From: Colimorpha_A sp900556615
Lineage (GTDB): Bacteria; Bacillota; Clostridia; Oscillospirales; CAG-272
Direction of reading: 5' to 3'
Length of the DNA: 22,069 nucleotides
Assembly: GCA_963598415.1 (NCBI GenBank)
Contig: CAVBUH010000014.1
Location: forward strand, 1 to 22,069
Made by a program: the position numbers and the translations under genes. This document shows positions 1 to 5,252 of this stretch, in pieces. The stretch's first letter is position 1; every line of letters begins with the position of its first letter. The notes beneath the pieces were generated by a model. That model had not been told where the DNA came from and did not search any database. It saw only the letters and a list, made by a program, of their open reading frames with translations.

Positions 1-60
1 GCAGATTCCGCGAAGCGGATTCTGCCGGTTTCCTTTCTTTATAGAAAGAAATGCGAAAAA
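1..60. repeat. Diverged hairpin pair at window start, layout like the 237-bp unit
   Basis: Positions 1-25 form a hairpin (GCAGA/TCTGC and TCCGC/GCGGA around a GAA loop, with one T-T mismatch). It is followed by a short pyrimidine-rich spacer and a second A/T-type hairpin, TTTCTTT against AAAGAAA, near 35-51. This order (GC hairpin, spacer, CTTTCTT-type hairpin, then an A-rich tail beginning GC) is that of the tandem unit at 1996-2560. It may also serve as the 3' end of a gene left of the window. The similarity is in layout more than in sequence. Confidence 0.35.
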
Positions 61-178
61 AGTTCCACTCTTCCAAGAGTAAAATAAATTATTATTTACC
101 TATCAAATACCCATAAAAAACACAACCTATTATTACAACGCTTCAAAATTAAAGAAAAGGAATATTTCCGTCAAAACT

Positions 179-1312
179 ATGTCAACACAAGAACAGATTT
201 ATGTAGCAACCTGCCTTTTCGGGCTCGAAAAGCTGGTGGGAGAGGAGCTTGATGCGCTCGGATGCAAGCGCTTGGAAACCATTGACGGTCGAGTCAGGTT
301 CATTGCTCCTCTCGATTGGATTCCCAGACTGAACATCAATCTTCGCTTTGCAGAACGACTTCTCCTTGAAGTAGGACGCTGCCCCGCTCCCGACTTCGAC
401 ACACTTTTCGAGGGCGTCCGTTCTATGCCCTGGGAGGCCTATATCGGCAAAAAGGACGCCTTCCCTGTCAAAGGTCACAGCATAAAAAGCAGGCTTGTCA
501 GTCTTCCCGACTGTCAGAGGATCATCAAAAAAGCCGCTGCCAGGCGCCTCGGCGCAGCATACGGTCTGGAGCTTCTTCCCGAAACAGACGCAAAATATCA
601 GATCGAATTTTTTATTCTGAAGGATACCGCTTCGCTTATGATAGACACAAGCGGAACCGCGCTTCATAAACGGGGCTACCGTCCGATAGCTACCGAGGCT
701 CCTTTAAGAGAAACGCTCGCCGCCGCTCTCGCAAAAATCGCAAGGCCCCGCGAGGATGTGCTGTTCCGCGATCCCATGTGCGGCTCCGGCACGATTGCAA
801 TCGAAGCGGCGATGATCATGACAAACACCGCGCCCGGAATAAACCGTTCCTTTGCTTCTGAACAGTTTGCGTGGATCGCACCGGAGGTATGGGAAAATGC
901 GAGAGATGAAGCGTTTGACGCTATTGCCGATACCGATTTTGAAGCATACGCCTCCGACATCTCTCCGGATGCTGTAAAAATAGCCTCCGAAAATGTTCGG
1001 CGCGCCGGAATGGCAAAGCATATCAGAGTCTTTTCCGAGGACGCCCTTAAAATCCAAACCGAGGGACGCCGCGGAACAATCGTCTGTAATCCGCCCTACG
1101 GAGAAAGACTTGCCACAGTAAAGGAAGCGGAAGCGCTTTACCGCGCGATGGGGCGCCACTTTGCCACACTTGACAATTGGCAGATCTATATTCTCACCTC
1201 CGACGACTATTTTGAAAAACTGTACGGAAGGCGAGCCGATAACGTTCGGCGGCTTTACAACGGCATGATTAAATGCAATTATTATCAATTTTTTAAAAAG
1301 TCCCGAAAATAG
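179..1312 (+). CDS. THUMP-domain class I SAM-dependent RNA methyltransferase (RlmL/YpsC family)
   Basis: Predicted to methylate a guanine N2 in 23S rRNA, by analogy with the N-terminal half of E. coli RlmL and with B. subtilis YpsC; the exact target is inferred. The 377 residues match the usual length of the single-domain Firmicutes form. An N-terminal ferredoxin-like/THUMP region (about residues 5-155) leads to the family motif LHKRGYR (162-168), the SAM-binding DPMCGSGT (198-205) and the catalytic NPPYGERL (304-311). The only purine-rich stretch upstream (AAAGAAAAGG, 151-160) sits 18 nt before the ATG, which is long for a ribosome site, but protein similarity starts right after this Met. 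It stands alone on the plus strand and converges on spoIIID, with repeat elements between them. I see no strong promoter in 60-178. Confidence 0.93.
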   Translation: MSTQEQIYVATCLFGLEKLVGEELDALGCKRLETIDGRVRFIAPLDWIPRLNINLRFAERLLLEVGRCPAPDFDTLFEGVRSMPWEAYIGKKDAFPVKGHSIKSRLVSLPDCQRIIKKAAARRLGAAYGLELLPETDAKYQIEFFILKDTASLMIDTSGTALHKRGYRPIATEAPLRETLAAALAKIARPREDVLFRDPMCGSGTIAIEAAMIMTNTAPGINRSFASEQFAWIAPEVWENARDEAFDAIADTDFEAYASDISPDAVKIASENVRRAGMAKHIRVFSEDALKIQTEGRRGTIVCNPPYGERLATVKEAEALYRAMGRHFATLDNWQIYILTSDDYFEKLYGRRADNVRRLYNGMIKCNYYQFFKKSRK

Positions 1313-1433
1313 GAATTTTCGAAAACAGATAACGAAAAAATACCGGGGAATACCTGCTTTTCCCTTCTCCAAAACACCCTGTCTCATTATTCAGTTATAA
1401 TCCCGGCTGATACAGTGGCTTACACAGCCATAA

Positions 1434-1525
1434 GGCAGCCGCACCGGCAGAGGGCAAGGATTTTGTGACGAATGACGGAAACAGTCCGATCCGGATTGGA
1501 GCAATGAATTTTCAACGGTTCCCCT
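1434..1525 (+). repeat. Truncated copy (F1) of the ~157-bp intergenic repeat family F
   Basis: The stretch GCAAGGATTTTGTGACGAAT followed by GACGGAAACAGTCCGA and a CCGGATTGG..GCA..GAATTTT tail recurs, slightly changed, at 10381-10538 and 20330-20486. This copy lacks the left third, including the ATCTCTAAAAAT start. Its left side instead reads ATAAGGCAGCCGCACCG, which resembles the end of the TTAAGGCA family. No reading frame within it looks like a protein. It fills the 3' space between the methyltransferase and spoIIID together with the two elements that follow. Confidence 0.75.
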
Positions 1526-1533
1526 ATCACGGA

Positions 1534-1575
1534 TTAAGGCATACCGCACAATGATTGTTGCGCGGTATGCCTTAA
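1534..1575. repeat. 42-bp miniature palindrome (D) made of two TTAAGGCA-family ends
   Basis: Begins TTAAGGCATACCGC and ends GCGGTATGCCTTAA; the arms pair over 18 bp with one mismatch around a TGATTG loop. The same ends bound the larger elements at 14077-14255, 20629-20803 and 8610-8772, so this looks like an internally deleted copy retaining only its terminal inverted repeats. It lies in the convergent gap and could also act as a bidirectional 3' hairpin, although no U-run follows on either strand. Confidence 0.8.
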
Positions 1576-1636
1576 TAATGTTGGGCAATCAATCTGCTTG
1601 AAAGATCCGCTGACGATTGATTCAGTGATTCCTTAA
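1572..1636 (-). repeat. 65-bp palindromic repeat (E1) overlapping the end of spoIIID
   Basis: Read on the minus strand it starts TTAAGGAATCACTGAATCAA and ends in TTAA, which it shares with element D. A second copy is at 14017-14080. Its stem AATCAATC/GATTGATT is AATAAATC/GATTTATT in the other copy, a compensatory C-G to A-T change that argues the fold is maintained. It encodes the last four residues and the TGA stop of spoIIID. Confidence 0.75.
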
Positions 1637-1897
1637 ATTTTTCATCTTCCTGTATTTCTGCCTCGTCGCCTCTCCTCCTCGAAGATGGCGTTCCGCCTTA
1701 TTCTGTTCAAGCACCGTTTTTACATCCGCAAACATCGAGGGATTGATTTTTTCAAGCCTTTCCGTGATATCCTTATGCACGGTAGATTTGCTGATTCCGA
1801 ACTTTGCTGCTGCGGCGCGAACGGTGTCTCCCGTGCCGATCATATATTCGGCTATCACCTCGCATCTGTCACGCCCGTACTTATCTTCGGGTATCAT
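1622..1897 (-). CDS. spoIIID: Sporulation transcriptional regulator SpoIIID
   Basis: Mother-cell DNA-binding regulator that switches SigE-dependent genes on or off during spore formation. The 91 residues match the family length. The helix-turn-helix (residues 25-48, including FGISKSTVHKD at 33-43 and TERL at 45-48) and the C-terminal basic signature RHLRGGEATRQKYR (70-83) are nearly unchanged from the family consensus. The ATG is 13 nt from a GGAG motif, a long spacing; an ATT codon just before it is the only in-frame alternative. A SigE-like promoter lies 38-66 bp upstream. The final residues (LRNH, 88-91) and the stop are encoded by repeat E1, so the natural C-terminus beyond residue 87 may have been replaced; the conserved DNA-binding part is intact. 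No sporulation gene adjoins it here. Confidence 0.95.
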   Translation of the reverse strand: MIPEDKYGRDRCEVIAEYMIGTGDTVRAAAAKFGISKSTVHKDITERLEKINPSMFADVKTVLEQNKAERHLRGGEATRQKYRKMKNLRNH

Positions 1898-1934
1898 AAT
1901 TATGTATCAGCTCCAATACAGTAGCGTTTGATAC

Positions 1935-1963
1935 AGAATATGCGGAAAACGCTGCCAATATTC
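1935..1963 (-). promoter_or_regulatory. Candidate SigE promoter of spoIIID
   Basis: On the minus strand GAATATT is followed by 14 nt and CATATTCT. The first box fits the SigE -35 pattern (G/T, A/C, ATATT). The second agrees with the -10 pattern CATACANT at 6 of 7 defined or tolerated positions. The predicted start leaves a leader of about 30 nt before the spoIIID ATG. In B. subtilis spoIIID is transcribed by SigE, so the location makes sense. Called by eye, not scored against a matrix. Confidence 0.5.
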
Positions 1964-1995
1964 CGATATTGAAAATTATTACGGAAAACCGTTTG

Positions 1996-2560
1996 ATTCA
2001 TAATTTATGGGGCTCCGCCCCACTCCCCGCTTCTTTCTTGAAAAGAAAGAAGCAAAGAAAATTAGCCGAAAACTCTGTTTTCGGCACAGACTGAAAACAT
2101 ATCATTTACAGGATTCGTACCTCTCGCTTAAGGGGGCACCCTTAAGAATCCCCTTTTTTAAATTTTTACAGGGCTTTAGGACATTTTTCAAAAAATTCCC
2201 TATAAGATTGAAGCAATACCCATATTGTTGTAATTCATGATTTACGGGGCCCCGCCTCACTCCCCGCTTCTTTCTTGAGAAGTAAGAAGCAAAGAAAATT
2301 AGCCGAAAACTCTGTTTTCGGCACAGACTGAAAACATATCATTTACAGGATTCGTACGTCTCGCTTAAGGGGGCACCCTTAAGAATCCACTTTTTTAAAT
2401 TTTTACAGGGCTTTAGGACATTTTTCAAAAAATCCCCTATAAAATTGAAGCAATACCCATATTGTTGTAATTCATAATTTACGGGACTCCGCCTCACCTC
2501 CGCTTCTTTCTTGAAAAGAAAGAAGCAAAGAAAATTAGCCGAAAACTCTGTTTTCGGCAC
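1996..2560. repeat. Tandem array, 237-bp unit, 2.4 copies, hairpin-rich
   Basis: Copies begin at 1996, 2233 and 2470 (partial, ending near 2560), an exact 237-bp period. The two full copies differ at roughly ten positions by eye. Each unit contains several hairpins: GGGGC..GCCCC (copy 1), GCTTCTTTCTT against its complement, GCCGAAAAC-TCT-GTTTTCGGC, and CTTAAGGG-GGCA-CCCTTAAG. Short open frames through the array are low-complexity and follow the repeat, so I do not treat them as genes. It occupies most of the 823-bp gap between the divergent spoIIID and ATP-grasp genes. The rest (1964-1995 and 2561-2640) shows nothing else I can name. Confidence 0.9.
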
Positions 2561-2647
2561 GTTGCCGAATTCTTTCAGGAGTAAGCCTATTTTCTATAAA
2601 AAACAAGAAAATTCCGCGCGCTTTCTCAAAGCAGTCAATCAGCCTTC

Positions 2648-2676
2648 TTGACAATTGTCTTTAGATGTTGTATAAT
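2648..2676 (+). promoter_or_regulatory. Consensus SigA promoter of the ATP-grasp/TIM-barrel pair
   Basis: TTGACA (2648-2653), a 17-bp spacer and TATAAT (2671-2676): a perfect match at both boxes with optimal spacing. Transcription should start near 2683, giving a leader of about 38 nt before the ATG at 2721. It sits immediately right of the tandem repeat array. Confidence 0.88.
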
Positions 2677-2720
2677 CTCCTTAAGCAAAATACCTGTGCG
2701 TCAGGGATCGGAGATAGAAT

Positions 2721-3731
2721 ATGTCGGGATTTGGATATATAATGCGGTGCATAAAAGGAATGAATTACAGGCAGATGCTCGATACCGTCGGAGAAATTCA
2801 CGATATCAGCGAAAAAAACAGAATCGGTCTGTTCTTCGATATCGTATGGTGCGGCTTGCGATACGGAGCCGGCTATAAGGACTACCGGCTGAATGAGTGG
2901 TGGACGCTCAGCAGAAAACAGCGAGCCACCTATGTGACGAGGGGCATCAACAACTCGATCATAAAAAAGTGCAACGATCCGGCATACTACCATCTATTGA
3001 ATAATAAAATTGACTTCAATCGTTTTTTTAACGACTTTTTAGGACGGAAATGGCTGTATCTGGAGGAAGCTTCGGAAGAGGATTTCGTCCTGTTTATGGA
3101 AGATCTTGAAACCGTTGTGGCGAAGCCGGTTGCCGACGCCTGCGGAAGAGGGGTTGAAAAAATAAAAAAGAGCGATTTTGAATCGGTCGGCGCCATGTAT
3201 CGGCATCTTATCGAGACGGAGCGCTATCTGGTTGAGGAATGTATCCCTCAGCATGAAGTCATTTCCCGGATATACCCCGATTCGGTCAATACGCTGCGCA
3301 TTGTTACCCTGACCTCCGACGACGGAGAACCGCATATTCTGTATGCCTTCATCCGGATAGGAAACGGGGGCAGAGTGGTAGACAACATCAATGCCGGAGG
3401 CATGGCGGCACCGATTGATCTTGAAACCGGTGTCATCAATAATGTAGCCTTTGATAAAGACAGCAAATATTACGAAAAACACCCTCAGACGGGAAATCCG
3501 ATCGTCGGGGTACAGATTCCCATGTGGAAGGAATCGGCTGAGCTGGTGCTTCGGGCGGCAAAAAAGATACCGCAGCTTCGCTATGTAGGCTGGGATGTTG
3601 CCGTAACGCCGAGAGGTCCGGTTTTCGTGGAGGGAAACCAGCATCCCGGACACGATATTCTTCAGATGCCTCCTCATGTCCCTGACAAAATCGGAATGCT
3701 GCCGAGAATAAAGCAGTTTATCGATATCTGA
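2721..3731 (+). CDS. ATP-grasp enzyme, sugar-transfer-associated type
   Basis: Predicted ATP-dependent ligase or kinase of the ATP-grasp fold, closest to the 'sugar-transfer associated ATP-grasp' group often found near surface polysaccharide genes; its substrate is unknown. An N-terminal helical part (about 1-110) precedes the nucleotide-binding lobe with the ATP-contacting lysine in VVAKP (132-136), a glycine-rich loop (CGRGVEKI, 141-148), the hinge LVEECIPQH (170-178), NTLRIVTL (190-197), DNINAGGMAAPID (221-233) and the metal-binding GPVFVEGNQHPGHD (299-312; Glu304 and Asn306). The start is set by CGGAG 7 nt upstream, just after a consensus promoter. The next gene follows after 43 bp and is probably co-transcribed. 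No glycosyltransferase is nearby. Confidence 0.82.
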   Translation: MSGFGYIMRCIKGMNYRQMLDTVGEIHDISEKNRIGLFFDIVWCGLRYGAGYKDYRLNEWWTLSRKQRATYVTRGINNSIIKKCNDPAYYHLLNNKIDFNRFFNDFLGRKWLYLEEASEEDFVLFMEDLETVVAKPVADACGRGVEKIKKSDFESVGAMYRHLIETERYLVEECIPQHEVISRIYPDSVNTLRIVTLTSDDGEPHILYAFIRIGNGGRVVDNINAGGMAAPIDLETGVINNVAFDKDSKYYEKHPQTGNPIVGVQIPMWKESAELVLRAAKKIPQLRYVGWDVAVTPRGPVFVEGNQHPGHDILQMPPHVPDKIGMLPRIKQFIDI

Positions 3732-3774
3732 AATAAAAAATCCATCACGATTGTAAAGAAAGAGGTAAACCGAA

Positions 3775-4650
3775 ATGAAGCTTGTAACGACTACCGATCT
3801 GCTCACCAGAAAAACCGACGCCAAAACAGCGGTCAGCATGATAAAAGAAGCGGGATTTGACGGAATCGATCTCTCGATGTTTTACATGATGTATCATTCC
3901 GATCCCCTCGGAGGCGATCAATATGCAGACTATGTGAAGGAGCTTCGGGCATACGCCGATTCCCTTTCTATCGGCTTCGAGCAGGGACATTCGCCTTTTC
4001 CGAGCTATGATGCGGCGAATGCGAGCTATACAGAGCGAATTGTGCCGTATATACAAAGATCCATCGAAATTGCCGGTATGCTCGGAATAAAATATCTTGT
4101 CATACATCCCATATCTCCCGTACAAAAGCCGCAGGACGCCGATCTGAAGCAGTTTAACATCAGCTTTTACCGGTCTCTCCTTCCGTACGCAAAAGAATAC
4201 GGCGTTACCGTATGCCTTGAAAATATGTGGGGGTATGACGAACCGAATAAGCGGATCGTTCCCAATGTATGCAGTCTGGGCAAGGATCTGGCAGATTATG
4301 TTGACGCGCTTGATTCTCCGTACATTGCCGCCTGCCTTGATCTCGGACACTGCGGGCTTGTCGGGGAGGACGCCGCAGAGGCAATACGAGCGCTCGGACG
4401 CGACAGACTGAAGGCGCTTCATGTTCATGATAATAATTTCCGCGCGGATCAGCATCTTCTTCCTTATCTCGGACAGATGAATTGGGAAAGCATCACCTCC
4501 GCACTGAAGGAAATCCGGTATACGGGAAATCTCACCTTTGAAGCAGACGCCACCTTTGTCGGTCTTCCCTCCGACAGAAGTCTCCTTTCCTCGGCATGGC
4601 AATACATGGAGTCTGTCGGAAGATATCTGATAAAAAAAGTGGAAGAATAA
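3775..4650 (+). CDS. Sugar phosphate isomerase/epimerase-like TIM-barrel protein
   Basis: A 291-residue protein of the xylose-isomerase-like TIM-barrel superfamily (AP endonuclease 2 fold), a cytosolic metal enzyme class that includes sugar epimerases and inosose dehydratases; the substrate cannot be read from sequence. Likely metal and catalytic residues sit on successive strand ends: His72 (EQGHS), His111 (VIHP), Glu149 (CLEN), Asp189/His192 (CLDLGHC), His216/His218 (LHVHDNN) and Glu256 (TFEAD). The start follows AAAGAGG with 8-9 nt spacing. It is second in a two-gene unit behind the ATP-grasp enzyme and ends at a hairpin 10 nt past its stop. The pairing suggests both act on the same carbohydrate-related small molecule, which is inference. 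Confidence 0.85.
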   Translation: MKLVTTTDLLTRKTDAKTAVSMIKEAGFDGIDLSMFYMMYHSDPLGGDQYADYVKELRAYADSLSIGFEQGHSPFPSYDAANASYTERIVPYIQRSIEIAGMLGIKYLVIHPISPVQKPQDADLKQFNISFYRSLLPYAKEYGVTVCLENMWGYDEPNKRIVPNVCSLGKDLADYVDALDSPYIAACLDLGHCGLVGEDAAEAIRALGRDRLKALHVHDNNFRADQHLLPYLGQMNWESITSALKEIRYTGNLTFEADATFVGLPSDRSLLSSAWQYMESVGRYLIKKVEE

Positions 4651-4659
4651 CGGGAAAAC

Positions 4660-4700
4660 AGCCCCGACGAACGGACTTTGCCGTTTGCCGGGGCTATCTT
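4660..4700 (+). terminator. Strong hairpin after the TIM-barrel gene
   Basis: AGCCCCG (4660-4666) pairs with CGGGGCT (4689-4695), with an inner GAACGG/CCGTTT helix closing an ACTTTG loop. The tail TATCTTGCC is only weakly U-rich, so termination may be partial. It lies 10 nt after the stop of the two-gene unit and also faces the convergent lipoprotein gene. Confidence 0.6.
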
Positions 4701-4830
4701 GCCTGAGTTATAATTTGTTCCGAAAAAATTCAAAACCAACATCGGTTTTCCCGTTTCAGCATATTTCCAAAGCTTCGCCAGCCTGTCTTGATAAAATCCT
4801 ACGTTCCTCCCCGTCGGCAAGCTTAATCGT

Positions 4831-5250
4831 TCAGAACTCCTTTATTGGTAAGATCCGCTTTATTTCTTTGTTTTGCTCTTCAGATAAAGGAATGTGGATA
4901 TCTTTTTTATAATTGTTGAAGGCGCTGTAAGCTTGAATATAATACCATTCTTCCTCTCCTACTATAATGAGATAATCGCCGGAGCCTGATTTAAGAACGT
5001 CGGAACTGCGCTGAGAGGTAGATATAATATGATACAAGTATGCTTTTTCATTTTCAGACAGAGGAAATTCCTTGTCCTGAAAGGACGAGGTTTTAAAATC
5101 AAATTGAAAGACAGATACGACGACATCGGGAGTTGGGTATTCCTTTAAAATGCCGTCCTGAGGATTGTCGGTGCTTACCTTTTTACATCCGGAAAGAGTA
5201 AACAATAAAAGGATTAATATCGGAATAAAAAGTTTAATTTTCACAATCAT
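4831..5250 (-). CDS. Small lipoprotein coupled to the ricin/caspase-like peptidase
   Basis: A 139-residue predicted lipoprotein. Lysines at 4 and 6 and a hydrophobic stretch (7-19) lead to the lipobox LSGC, with Cys22 as the lipidated residue, so it should be anchored on the outer face of the membrane. The mature part is about 118 residues, with two hydrophobic segments (VVVSVFQFDF and YLIIVGEEEWYYIQAYSAF) in an otherwise polar chain; I do not recognise the family. The ATG lies 2 nt after the stop of the peptidase gene, and a strong GGGAGG site spans that gene's end, so the two are translationally coupled. It is AT-rich like the peptidase's catalytic half. Possible roles are inhibitor, anchor or sensor for the peptidase, none shown by sequence. 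Confidence 0.85.
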   Translation of the reverse strand: MIVKIKLFIPILILLLFTLSGCKKVSTDNPQDGILKEYPTPDVVVSVFQFDFKTSSFQDKEFPLSENEKAYLYHIISTSQRSSDVLKSGSGDYLIIVGEEEWYYIQAYSAFNNYKKDIHIPLSEEQNKEIKRILPIKEF

Positions 5251-5252
5251 TC

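Noticed and set aside
1313..1390. Terminator of the methyltransferase gene
   Set aside because: GGGAA..TTCCC near 1348-1370 is short and lacks a U-run; element D downstream is the only strong hairpin.
1391..1588. Minus-strand open frame of 65 codons after the methyltransferase
   Set aside because: Made up of repeats F1 and D; no protein-like features.
2007..2560. Short open frames through the tandem array (2007-2240 plus, 2339-2560 minus)
   Set aside because: They follow the repeat unit, run through hairpins and are rich in Lys/Phe/Leu. Such frames are a by-product of this type of repeat.
1996..2560. CRISPR array
   Set aside because: The period is 237 bp with the whole unit repeated; there are no short repeats with unique spacers and no cas genes.
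4464..4820. Minus-strand open frame of 118 codons
   Set aside because: Overlaps the TIM-barrel gene antisense and crosses its terminator hairpin. Only the in-frame stretch after the lipoprotein stop is of interest, and it is in another frame.
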